Source: Liolophura sinensis (taxonomy: Eukaryota; Mollusca; Polyplacophora; Chitonida; Chitonidae). From it: DNA of 64,000 nucleotides. The stretch covers positions 56,460,237 to 56,524,236 of the forward strand of contig NC_088302.1 of the NCBI RefSeq assembly GCF_032854445.1, given 5' to 3'. The notes under the pieces are model-generated. The model was not told the DNA's origin. It searched no databases and saw nothing but the letters and a program-made list of their open reading frames with translations. The position numbers and the translations under genes were made by a program. Each line of letters starts with the position of its first letter. Positions within the stretch are counted from its first letter, which is position 1. Positions 36,776 through 64,000 of this stretch are shown here, piece after piece.

Positions 36776-37322
36776 CTTACTGTATACAAATCATTTAAAT
36801 ATTTCGCATTCACAGAATCTTGTGTTGTTGTTGTTGCATTACTTCCCAGGGTGCAGTATTTTCAATTTCCTAAGTTCATTGCAACGCGGTTGCAGTGGTT
36901 CTATCGTTTCAATTTATGTAAATCATTTATACAGAACAAAAATATCGTCTGTACACTTAATTATACCTAACACGATGATGACATCGCTATAACTATGTAG
37001 AAAATCACGTTTTTGATCTATCTTGCTGAAAACATCTCATCACGGTTCTCAACAAATGGACGATGAAATCTCGAGGAATGTCACATGGTATAAACCAAAT
37101 GGAGTTAAAAAAAAGCATATTTTTTCGCTAATATCAATAGACTTAGGTACAAAACACCCTTAATGTCAAAACTATGTACAATATTAGTGTTTTGTGCTTT
37201 AAAACTAAGTAAATAGTCTCATCTTGATACAATTTGACATTAGTTCTCGCGAGATCCTTACGCACATGGCGATATCGAGTAACTGTCTGCACTTCAAGAA
37301 TGTTGCTCCGGTGAACCACGAA
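36776..37322. promoter_or_regulatory. Divergent promoter region between RBM26 and AFG2A
   Basis: About 547 bp separate the two start codons, which face away from each other. The palindrome TCTCGCGAGA lies at 37,245-37,254, 68 bp before the chosen AFG2A start. In animals this 10-mer marks many TATA-less, often bidirectional, housekeeping promoters. I see no convincing TATA box at either edge. Transcription start sites cannot be read from sequence. Confidence 0.7.
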
Positions 37323-54665
<17,343 letters not shown>

Positions 54666-54757
54666 AAACAGAGAACTCCTGTTGGTGTGATGCGGTGCCA
54701 CTTTATTGCTAAGTCTATTTACACCAGTGTTATGTCATTTGCATATAATGGTCACCA

Positions 54758-54895
54758 CATGGCCCATCATGGGAAGGTTTGCCAGCAGCCTTGGTCGTGG
54801 GTTTCCCCCGGGCTATTCTCAGTTTGCTCAAACCATAATGCTGGCTGTCATGACATAAGTGAAATACTCTTATGAGAGCAAACAAACACAATGTG
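54758..54895 (+). mobile_element. SINE family A, 5'-truncated
   Basis: CATGGGAAGGTTTGCCAGCA, GTCGTGGGTTTCCCCCGGGC, ACCATAATGCTGGCTGTCAT and GTGAAATACTCTTATGAG, about 90 bp after the AFG2A stop and probably in its 3' UTR. Confidence 0.8.
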
Positions 54896-54974
54896 TAACA
54901 ACCTTCGAAACATCAAAGAAGAAGAAATGCCAGTTACATGCATGACATTGTCACTGCATGGAGCTTGTTGTAGA

Positions 54975-57385
54975 TTCTTGTGTGTAGTGGCTTTGCTAAG
55001 CCAGCAGTGGCTATGATCATCACCCAAGAAAATCCGTACAGGCTTCATTCAGTACACCAGATACAGTTGTAGCCACCACGTGTGTAGTGGCTTTGCTAAG
55101 CCAGCAGTGGCTCTGATCATCACCCTGTAGAATCAGTACAGGTTTCATTTAGTACACCAGATACAGCTAGCAGTGGCTATGATCATCACCCAGTAGAATC
55201 CGTACAGGCTTCATTCAGTACACCAGATACAGTTGTAGCCACCACGTGTGTAGTGGCTTTGCTAAGCCAGCAGTGGCTCTGATCATCACCCTGTAGAATC
55301 AGTACAGGCTTCATTCAGTACACCAGACACAGCTAGCAGTGACTATGATCATCACCCAGTAGAATCAGTACAGGCTTGATGCAGTTCACCAAACACAGCT
55401 AGCAGTGGCTATGATCATCACCCAGTAGAATCAGTACAGGCTTCATTCAGTACACCAGACACAGCTAGCAGTGACTATGATCATCACCCAGTAGAATCCG
55501 TACAGGCTTGATGCAGTTCACCAAACACAGCTAGCAGTGGCTATGATCATCACCCAGTAGAATCAGTACAAGCTTCATTCAGTACACCAGACACAGCTAG
55601 CAGTGACTATGATCATCACCCAGTAGAATCAGTACAGGCTTCATTCAGTACACCAGACACAGCTAGCAGTGACTATGATCATCACCCAGTAGAATCCGTA
55701 CAGGCTTGATGCAGTTCACCAAACACAGCTAGCAGTGGCTATGATCATCACCCAGTAGAATCAGTACAAGCTTCATTCAGTACACCAGACACAGCTAGCA
55801 GTGGCTATGATCATCACCCAGTAGAATCCGTACAGGCTTGATGCAGTACACCAGACACAGCTAGCAGTGGCTATGATCATCACCTAGGAGAATCAGTACA
55901 GACTTCATTCAGTACACCAGACACAGCTAGCAGTGGCTATGATCATCACCCAGGAGAATCAGTACAGGCTTCATTCAGTACACCAGACACAGCTAGCAGT
56001 GACTATGATCATCACCCAGTAGAATCAGTACAGGCTTCATTCAGTACACCAGACACAGCTAGCAGTGACTATGATCATCACCCAGTAGAATCCGTACAGG
56101 CTTGATGCAGTACACCAGACACAGCTAGCAGTGGCTATGATCATCACCCAGTAGAATCAGTACAAGCTTCATTCAGTACACCAAACACAGCTAGCAGTGG
56201 CTATGATCATCACCCAGTAGAATCCGTACAGGCTTGATGCAGTACACCAGACACAGCTAGCAGTGGCTATGATCATCACCCAGTAGAATCCGTACAGGCT
56301 TGATGCAGTACACCAGACACAGCTAGCAGTGGCTATGATCATCACCCAGTAGAATCAGTACAGGCTTCATTCAGTACACCAGACACAGCTAGCAGTGGCT
56401 ATGATCATCACCCAGTAGAATCAGTACAGGCTTCATTCAGTACACCAGACACAGCTAGCAGTGACTATGATCATCACCCAGTAGAATCAGTACAGGCTTC
56501 ATTCAGTACACCAGACACAGCTAGCAGTGACTATGATCATCACCCAGTAGAATCAGTACAGGCTTGATGCAGTTCACCAAACACAGCTAGCAGTGGCTAT
56601 GATCATCACCCAGTAGAATCAGTACAAGCTTCATTCAGTACACCAGACACAGCTAGCAGTGGCTATGATCATCACCCAGTAGAATCAGTACAGGCTTCAT
56701 TCAGTACACCAGACACAGCTAGCAGTGACTATGATCATCACCCAGTAGAATCCGTACAGGCTTGATGCAGTACACCAGACACAGCTAGCAGTGGCTATGA
56801 TCATCACCCAGTAGAATCAGTACAGGCTTCATTCAGTACACCAGACACAGCTAGCAGTGGCTATGATCATCACCCAGTAGAATCAGTACAGGCTTCATTC
56901 AGTACACCAGACACAGCTAGCAGTGACTATGATCATCACCCAGTAGAATCAGTACAGGCTTCATTCAGTACACCAGACACAGCTAGCAGTGACTATGATC
57001 ATCACCCAGTAGAATCCGTACAGGCTTGATGCAGTTCACCAAACACAGCTAGCAGTGGCTATGATCATCACCCAGTAGAATCAGTACAAGCTTCATTCAG
57101 TACACCAGACACAGCTAGCAGTGACTATGATCATCACCCAGTAGAATCAGTACAGGTTTCATTCAGTACACCAGACACAGCTAGCAGTGGCTATGATCAT
57201 CACCCAGTAGAATCAGTACAAGCTTCATTCAGTACACCAGACACAGCTAGCAGTGACTATGATCATCACCCAGTAGAATCAGTACAGGCTTCATTCAGTA
57301 CACCAGACACAGCTAGCAGTGACTATGATCATCACCCAGTAGAATCCGTACAGGCTTGATGTAGTTCACCAAACACAGCTGTAGC
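54975..57385. repeat. 66-bp minisatellite, about 36 copies
   Basis: Units of 66 bp: CTAGCAGTGGCTATGATCAT, CACCCAGTAGAATCAGTACA, GGCTTCATTCAGTACACCAG then ACACAG. The first copies, and the right edge, carry a longer form with TTGTAGCCACCACGTG. Two main subtypes (CAGTACAGGCTTCATTCAGT and CCGTACAGGCTTGATGCAGT) recur in blocks, indicating higher-order amplification. Confidence 0.96.
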
Positions 57386-59691
57386 CACCACGTGCCACAC
57401 TCCTAAAACTTCAGAGCCAGTCTATGTGAACTACATCCATAAAACCCTTGGCCGAATGCAGCCTAATTCACATAAAACCAGGAAAATTAACTATTTAGAC
57501 ACATGTACATGTATGTATCACAGCTCATATCTAAGATATGAAATGACAACAAAAGAATTCACAGGTAAATCCCCCCACCCCCACCGAAAGAAGCAATAAC
57601 AAGCAAATGTAACTTTTTGCAGTATTTAATAGCAACATATTTGGGTTATAATAACTCATACAAGCATGTGTTATTTACGTGGTCTGACAGAATTTCCTGT
57701 CAATCCCATGCCTGAATTATCAAATAATAAAGTGTGATTGTCTGCGAAATATCACCATGGCAACATGCATGCTCCTTAACGTTCCTTCCCAGCACTGGAA
57801 CATGGCTGCAGTATCTTGGATACAAGATGGACCAATAAGAAAAGACCGTTCTGAACTGTCGATCAAGAACACGCAGTTGACCAGTCATAAGCTGTATTGT
57901 TGCAAACAGGTCAACCGGATGTCCCACATAATCGGTACAAATTTTTAATCTTTCAAATGTCACAATTGCTTTCACCGGTAATGAGAAGTAACATTGTCAC
58001 GAGAACAGGTGGTGGGACACCGGATGTGTTGAATCCATCCATTGTTCTGTTCATCTGATACACACATGCATCACTAATTAAGCTGATTTAATGGATGTGA
58101 TTAATGTGCGGTCTAAACTTTTCCTTGCTTACTGTGGGGTGGAACAGGGAGACAGGCGACTGCTCATATCACTCTCCCCTCAAAGGTTCCTGAACTTCAC
58201 AATAAATAAATTTAACCGAAATTCATGGAAATTGACTGCCCTAGAGCAGACATTTTCTCAACTCAGTCAGAGCGGTCTGTTTAACAGCCTGTTTAATAAA
58301 ACTTACAATGTTGCATCAAGATCATCATAAATTTCATCCATGATTAACTTGCGCATTTTTTCGGATTCTCACGGGTCTATTAAGTTCAGCCACACGTTTT
58401 GAGGTTTGCTTGGAACGTGGGATGATATTCTACTTGAAAATCGGTATAGCACCAAAACATAGTATTTTGTGATATTTATTTGCGTCTAAAAATGCACTTT
58501 TGTGGGCGTAATTTAAGGTCATTTAGGGCATGTCTTCAGTATGTGTTGTCAGCAAGCCCCAGCTCATTACTCTCCACAGAATCAAGGCGGAGGACAAAGG
58601 AAAACCAGACAATATGTATGGCATATCTTGGCAGAGAAACATGCTACCTGAAGCATGTCAACAGTACAATCCCATTTTACAGTTTCAGAAAACTACCTGA
58701 CTAGAGGAAGCCATTGATGGATGATATGATCTAGCCACACAAAAGCTCAATCACAAATGCAACTGTTTCCCAGTCTGGAGAACCTTGGTCTTGGCAGCAT
58801 AATGTAGAAAAACATATTCCCAAACTGTAAAATGGTAAATATGTTCTGGCATGTGACTGGCCATGCTTTGGAACAACTTCATTGCAGTAACACAATTTGC
58901 TTGTGTTCTTATCAAGTTTACTGAAACTTCAGTTCACAGCCACATATCCTTTAAATAAGTTATTTCTTTGTTGTATTGTACACCAAGTTGAAAGTAATAA
59001 GTATTTTGCTAACAACAAAATTCTGAAAAGACCATAGTTACTATTATTCATTCTGGCTTTCATTTAAAGCATACATGTATTCAGTTAGATGATTAGACAC
59101 TGTAGTTGTAAACAATAAAAGACAAAAATTCACAAAAAAGTATACATCTGAACATGGATAGTTTTAAATCACAGGGATTATTAACTTTGGTACTGCATGT
59201 ACATGCAACAAAATATACTTGAACAATTCTGTATGAGTAGACTCTACCATTATTTTTCATAAATTACTAGAACTCGTGAATCAGCGGTGCTCTTGGTCGT
59301 TCATCTTGTCTGCGTTGTTAGCTCTTAATCCCTCACTCCTAGTACATGCAGCAGGCAAGGACCATTTACACTGGAACATGTAAGTCATATTCTTCAAACT
59401 TTTTGGTAGACAATGTGGGCCAAAGATTATCCGTAGAGCCACAAGATCATATTATCTATCTAAAAAGTTACCAAAGTCTGATCAATACAGTTTTCAGAAA
59501 GTGACCCATCAAGTTCACAAAAACACATTTGTCCCATATACGTGTAGTGCTCATTGACATCACTGATAATTTTGCACAATGCTGTAAGTTTGTGTAACAT
59601 CATACAGGTTCTCCTTATCAGAGGCAATCAATTCTCTTTGATTAGCAGTACAAGACATTTACTTTATGTACGACAACGGTTTTCACGTGCT
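57386..59691. other. Intergenic, no gene seen
   Basis: AT-rich sequence between the 66-bp array and the ASB 3' flank. Short open frames (for example 58,091-58,330) resemble nothing I know. Confidence 0.55.
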
Positions 59692-59705
59692 TCAATTCAT
59701 TTATT

Positions 59706-59890
59706 TTCAATTATTTATTTATTTGATTGGTGTTTTACGCCGTACTCAAGAATATTTCACTTATATGATGGGGGCCAGCATTATGAAGCCAGCATGAGCT
59801 GGACATGAACTCACAGAGACCACATTGGTGAGAGGTTCCTGGGTCATTACGCTGCGCTAGCGTGCTAACCAACTGAGCCACAGAGGCCCC
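59706..59890 (-). mobile_element. SINE family A downstream of ASB, internally deleted
   Basis: Head (GGGGCCTCTGTGGCTCAGTT on the minus strand) and tail are present, but the middle is lost: CATGCTGGCTTC jumps directly to ATAATGCTGG. Flanked by TCAATTCATTTATT at 59,692-59,705 and 59,891-59,904. It abuts the ASB polyadenylation hexamer. Confidence 0.9.
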
Positions 59891-59898
59891 TCAATTCA

Positions 59899-59904
59899 TT
59901 TATT
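59899..59904 (-). terminator. Candidate ASB polyadenylation signal AATAAA
   Basis: AATAAA on the minus strand about 310 bp after the ASB stop, inside the right-hand target duplication of the adjoining SINE. Transcripts reading past it would include the SINE, which fits the chimeric retrocopy at 50,289. Confidence 0.55.
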
Positions 59905-60210
59905 ACTTCACGTGATTATAAATGCCTTTGTGAATGCACTTAACATTTAACAAAATAGACTCCATTTTACAGAACTCTGCTCCAGAAGGGAAATGGCAAA
60001 GCTGGTGACAGTCTGAATGATATACAATGTACAGGTATAAAATAGGTAATTCTTGTGTAGAGCTTCTCCATCAATCCACTCTGAGGGTACTGTCTAATAC
60101 TGATTAAACACAAAGTAGCAATAATGCAGATTAGACCAGAACTGTATATTACAGTCAGCAACATACGCTGTATACCAAATACCATCAACATCTGTCTGTG
60201 TACCTGTATA

Positions 60211-61485
60211 TCATTTGGTGTCAACTGAAAATTCCTTAAAAATAAGAAAATCCTTCAGGGCATTTGGCAAAGGAAGCTGCGGAATCTTATCATCAATGCT
60301 GGGATTAAGTTGTCTTCGCACAGCTATGCGACAACAATCTTTCAATGTTCTCAGTGGAAATAAAAGCGTGTCAATCCACGGAGATATGTGTTTGTAACTA
60401 CTGCATATGCTTAACTGTTGGATTTTGTAGGCTAACAGTCCGTGGTCGGTCAGAGGATGGAAACCTGCCGCTATGAGCAACCGCCATGCCATCAGCTCTC
60501 TACTCCACGGTCCTATCACCTCGGGGTTCTCCAGAATACTTTTTGACAAACTCAGACTAACAAGTTCGGTAAATTCCTCAGATGTGACAAAAGCCCCATA
60601 AGAAAGCAGCAGGCGTATTTTCTCCACGGAGTTGTGCACGTATGCCAGGATGATGGGTTTCTGTTTTTTCCATCCTCCTGCCTTGTTGACGTCTGCACCA
60701 TGGTTCAGTAACATTTTCACCACAGAATAATTGGCAACGTTTGAAGAGCATGCACATCCCAGTGGAGTCCGCTTGCTATCATCTAACAGATTCACATCCA
60801 TGCCTAAGGCCAGCAGTTCTAACACCAGGCTGCTATAGCCAAACTGTACAGCTGTTGGCAAGAAAGTCGCTTCCTTGGGATCAACACCACCCTGGAGCAA
60901 AAGTTTGGTGATCTGTACTGGGGGGAAGAATTTAGGGTCAGGATGTCGACTGGTCTCTAAGTCTCGTCCATGCCAGTAAAACCAGAACTCGGCATTACGG
61001 CAGGCCACTTTCATGGCTGACTCACCGCACACTGTCTGTACATTTACGTCACATCCTGACTGGATGAGATGCTGGACAGCTTTCACGTCGTCCACTTCGC
61101 ATGCATAAAACAAGCCAGTTCTGCCAATGTGGTCCTTCGCATCAACATCGGCACCTTTCTGTAGGAGAAGTTCTAAAATGTCCACCAAGTCATTGTTGCG
61201 GTTCCCGCTTCCACACAGATGATGAACGGCTGTTTTCCCGTCGGGATCAGGTATGTGAACATCTGCCCCAAAATCCAGCAGTTTCTTCACCACCTTGAGG
61301 TTACCAACAGGTGTGAGGGCACAGGAGCGCGCTAAAGGTGTGAGCTCATTGTATGTCTTGTTGACATCCGCCCCCTGATTCAGCAGTTCCTCCACTTCCT
61401 CAACTCTCCCCGCCTCGATGGCCTCACACAACAGCTGTCCCACATCATCCTTTGTCCTTGATGTTGGCACTCCGTCCTCGGACAT
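60211..61485 (-). CDS. Ankyrin-repeat and SOCS-box protein (ASB family)
   Basis: 424 residues from MSEDGV. Family role: substrate receptor of an Elongin B/C-Cullin 5 ubiquitin ligase. About eight ankyrin repeats (~14-330), recognisable by VEELLNQGADVN, VVKKLLDFGADVH, ILELLLQKGADVDAKD, GRTGLFYACEVDD and VVKMLLNHGADVN. A C-terminal SOCS box starts near residue 377: BC-box TLKDCCRIAV fits the (S/T/P)LxxxCxxxV pattern, and LPLP is the Cullin-5 box core. The coding region is one exon. An acceptor-like CATTTCAG ends at 61,495, so a 5' UTR intron is likely, and the first ATG in frame after it is chosen as start. I cannot name the exact ASB member. Confidence 0.92.
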   Translation of the reverse strand: MSEDGVPTSRTKDDVGQLLCEAIEAGRVEEVEELLNQGADVNKTYNELTPLARSCALTPVGNLKVVKKLLDFGADVHIPDPDGKTAVHHLCGSGNRNNDLVDILELLLQKGADVDAKDHIGRTGLFYACEVDDVKAVQHLIQSGCDVNVQTVCGESAMKVACRNAEFWFYWHGRDLETSRHPDPKFFPPVQITKLLLQGGVDPKEATFLPTAVQFGYSSLVLELLALGMDVNLLDDSKRTPLGCACSSNVANYSVVKMLLNHGADVNKAGGWKKQKPIILAYVHNSVEKIRLLLSYGAFVTSEEFTELVSLSLSKSILENPEVIGPWSRELMAWRLLIAAGFHPLTDHGLLAYKIQQLSICSSYKHISPWIDTLLFPLRTLKDCCRIAVRRQLNPSIDDKIPQLPLPNALKDFLIFKEFSVDTK

Positions 61486-61494
61486 CCCTCCATT

Positions 61495-62857
61495 CTGAAA
61501 TGTACAAAACATTCATGAGAATTTCTTCCATATCAAGATTTTCAGTATCCATATTTTTGTACTTTAGAAATCTTAATCATTTCATTAATCAAAAAGCCAT
61601 GATAATAAGCCATTTCTATGACTGCAATATCAGTCACAGGTGAGTCACACTGCTCATTAGAGTACCAGTGATTAGTAAGCTTATCAGACGCTCAATTTTT
61701 TTTTCTTTGAAAAGGTAAAAGACATAAACAGGAGTTGTAAGGAAACTAAATAGTTGTGATTCCCAAATGTTTGCTACATTGGGTACTAAATACTTTGATT
61801 ATACAATGGCGGTCACTTTTAAAGGGGGAGGAACCTGGAGTGGCAGGCATAATCCACTGACCTTTAGAAAGTCGCAGACAAACTTACCCACATGTGACAG
61901 ATAGGCCTATGTACATAATATTGGTAACAGACAAGTGGTAACAAAGAATTAGGCTAACGGTCAACAGCCACACGAGGGCAAACAACCTTGTTCAGTACTC
62001 TGGACAGAGAACAGTACTAATTCCCTGCAAAGGGCCATCTGCACCATGTGTGTCAAAACGACTGAAAGCTAAGCACCTTTAACCACTAGATCACAGCTTG
62101 CTCCCACCAGGGAAATGGAAGAAGTATGAAGGGTAGCAAATTGCTACAGGACCCCATCCACTGATCTACAAATGTATTTATTAGAGTGGGGCTTAATTTC
62201 ACTTCAAGTTCATACATAACAGTCACTGACTGCTTAGAGTCTGGCACGTAACTGCAAACTCTGCAGCGTATGATGCTCACAGATTTTCACTTTAATGAGA
62301 AACTGAGCATAGCGTGTATGTCATATAACTAGTGGAATGCAAAGTCTTCATGTTAATGCACATGTGGAAATGGAGCATCTTTACAGAGCTCGTGGAAATT
62401 TCTGTTAGGCTCGGTACAGCTCTGGACTTCCAAGTTCACATCCTGGTGTGACCCACACAGGGAAATCCTTTAGTTGTTCCATGTGTAATCAGCCAATGGG
62501 ATGGGAGAATAATCATGAGTGGTTACAATGCCTAAAGTGCTACTGTAGCCCCAGGGCTCCAGGTAAGTTTTCATGCCCAGGTGTTTTACTCATGCCTTTA
62601 AGACAATGATGAATAAAAAGGTAACCTGTACCAATAAAATCTTTGCATAGTTAATCCTTTAATCTTTTTTTCTTTCCACCCATTTTAAGTTTTGCAAATC
62701 ACTTTCTGGCCATCGTGTTGTTTTCCAGAGGTGGATTGCAATAGGCTGACAACGCTATAACAATGTTCAATAAAATGTGAAGGACATTCTCCCAAGAACT
62801 GTTTCCATTGCCAACAAAGTCGAGAATTGACTTTTGAGTTGACATGACACTCCACTT
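61495..62857. other. Upstream flank or 5' UTR intron of ASB, no exon recognised
   Basis: AT-rich single-copy sequence. The 5' UTR exon and promoter of ASB should lie here or beyond the right edge, but nothing marks them. Confidence 0.45.
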
Positions 62858-62867
62858 TCCATTTTGA

Positions 62868-63140
62868 TACGGGCCTCCGTGGCTCAGTTGGTTAGCGCGC
62901 TAGCGCAGCGTAATGACCTAGGAGTCTCTCACCAATGTGGTCGCTGTGAGTTCATGTCCAGCTCATGCTGGCTTCCTCTCCTGTCGCATGTGGGAAGGTC
63001 TGCCAGCAACCTGCGGATGGTCATGGGTATCCCCCGGGGCTCTGCCCGGTTTCCACCCACCATAATGCTGGCCGCCGTTGTATAAGTGAAATATTCTTGA
63101 ATACGGCGTAAAACACCAATCAAATAAATAAATAAATAAA
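62868..63140 (+). mobile_element. SINE family A, full-length reference copy
   Basis: Flanked by TCCATTTTGA at 62,858-62,867 and 63,141-63,150. Head GGGCCTCCGTGGCTCAGTTG (A-box-like), B-box-like GAGTTCATGTCC, body with CCACCATAATGCTGGCCGCC, tail GTGAAATATTCTTGAATACG and CAAATAAATAAATAAATAAA. The A- to B-box spacing is longer than in a normal tRNA, so this is not a tRNA gene. Confidence 0.93.
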
Positions 63141-63150
63141 TCCATTTTGA

Positions 63151-63944
63151 CACCGGAATTGGTATTGAAGGAGAATCACTAGAAGGGTAGTTTGGATTGA
63201 CTGTTTTAAAGCATGTCCAATCAAAGTGTCCGACAAATTGATGCACTGCGCTGTCTTTGCACATTAAATGTTACGATGATATAAAAGTCCACAGTTCAAA
63301 AAGTGCAGTTCAGAAAGAATAACAATAAATAGCACTATACAACCCCCACAAGTGAAGGGTCCTCAAAAACAAAATCATGAACAGTTTTTCATAAAATTTT
63401 CTTGATGTAACATGATAATATTCCTTATGTGACGATGAATCAGGCAGATGGAAGTCAAGTAAGCCAGTTATGCTGGTGTGACATGTGCACTTTAAAGTAC
63501 ATGTCTGAGGTCATTTGTGGCTATACGTCTGCAATGGGTGACGCCAAGTATTATTACACTTCGAAACTAACTACAGCAGGTTTAATACAATGCATTTAGT
63601 TTTTACAATTTAGCAAAGCAATTCAGATTATCTTTATCCTTATCACTTAAACCTGCTTTTAAGACATGTATGGTTCTTCACACTGGAGTAGCTCTTTAAA
63701 CTGTGTTCCGATCACTAGGACACTGAAAAGCCTGTTTAGTCCTGTCCTTGGCAAGAGAATTTGTAGATTGATCTCCATGCTCTCACCCTACATGTGGAAG
63801 TGAAAATAAGTCCCGTAAGAGTTGATCACTCCCATGTGGCTGTTTGCACAGTGTACTCTTTGTTGAAGACCACCAATGTGAGCTTCATATATCTATATAC
63901 GTGGGAATGTTCATCAGTATCTTGCCACTGATCTATGGTTTATA
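63151..63944. other. Right-hand flank, no gene seen
   Basis: Single-copy sequence. A weak SINE A-like piece (GTGGGAATGTTCATCAGTAT) occurs near 63,901. Confidence 0.45.
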
Positions 63945-64000
63945 TCAGGGCCAGGATCACGAAGAGATCTTAAACTGAAGTCAAAATTACAAATCACTAC
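63945..64000. mobile_element. Left end of a MITE-like element, cut by window edge
   Basis: CAGGGCCAGGATCACGAAGA then GATCTTAAACTGAAGTCAAA resembles the inverted end of the element at 34,501-34,730. The rest lies outside the window. Confidence 0.45.

Noticed and set aside
58091-58330. 79-codon plus-strand frame in the intergenic region
   Set aside because: No recognised motif, no splice context and AT-rich composition like its surroundings.
62868-63140. Possible tRNA gene at the SINE head
   Set aside because: A-box and B-box are too far apart for a normal tRNA, and the segment continues into a SINE body with target duplications.
62929-63264. Minus-strand 111-codon frame including TAASIMVGGNRAEP
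   Set aside because: It reads through the antisense of a SINE; similar peptides appear at every family A copy.

Overview
The window is eukaryotic nuclear DNA, most likely from a mollusc or another lophotrochozoan. Coding information lies in short exons with GT-AG borders. The dispersed repeats are tRNA-headed SINEs whose sequences I know from molluscan genomes (recalled, not searched). By my hand tally roughly a quarter of the window is minisatellite. There are no bacterial features.

Layout. 1-10.2 kb: minisatellites, SINE fragments and probably the long 3' UTR of the next gene. 10,267-36,775, minus strand: a complete RBM26/RBM27 (Drosophila swm) orthologue in 22 coding exons, about 1,018 residues, with PWI-like N-terminus, RS region, CCCH zinc finger, proline-rich linker, RRM1, coiled coil, RGG stretch, RRM2 and acidic tail. 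36,776-37,322: a short divergent promoter region holding the palindrome TCTCGCGAGA. 37,323-54,665, plus strand: an AFG2A (SPATA5) orthologue, a tandem AAA+ ATPase in about 16 exons. Exons 3-16 join in phase; the two N-terminal exons are less certain. 54.9-57.4 kb: a 66-bp minisatellite. 57.4-59.7 kb: no gene seen. 60,211-61,485, minus strand: an intronless coding region for an ankyrin-repeat SOCS-box protein (ASB family). 61.5-64 kb: its upstream flank with a full-length SINE and the edge of a MITE-like repeat.

Function. From family knowledge, RBM26/27 acts in nuclear RNA surveillance, AFG2A in cytoplasmic maturation of pre-60S ribosomal particles, and ASB proteins recruit substrates to Cullin-5 ubiquitin ligases. 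The first two share a divergent promoter; I see nothing else linking the three.

Most unusual observations. (1) In both large genes, tandem duplications repeatedly span an exon-intron border, copying splice sites or whole exons. I count six cases, including a 5'-splice-site-like minisatellite and an in-frame tandem donor pair. (2) The last AFG2A introns hold a chimeric retrocopy (SINE head, ASB 3' end with its 3' UTR, full SINE) flanked by one 13-bp target duplication; the likely source locus is also in the window. (3) A Mutator-like element with a FLYWCH remnant sits inside one of the duplicated exon borders, so its empty site can be read from the neighbouring copy.
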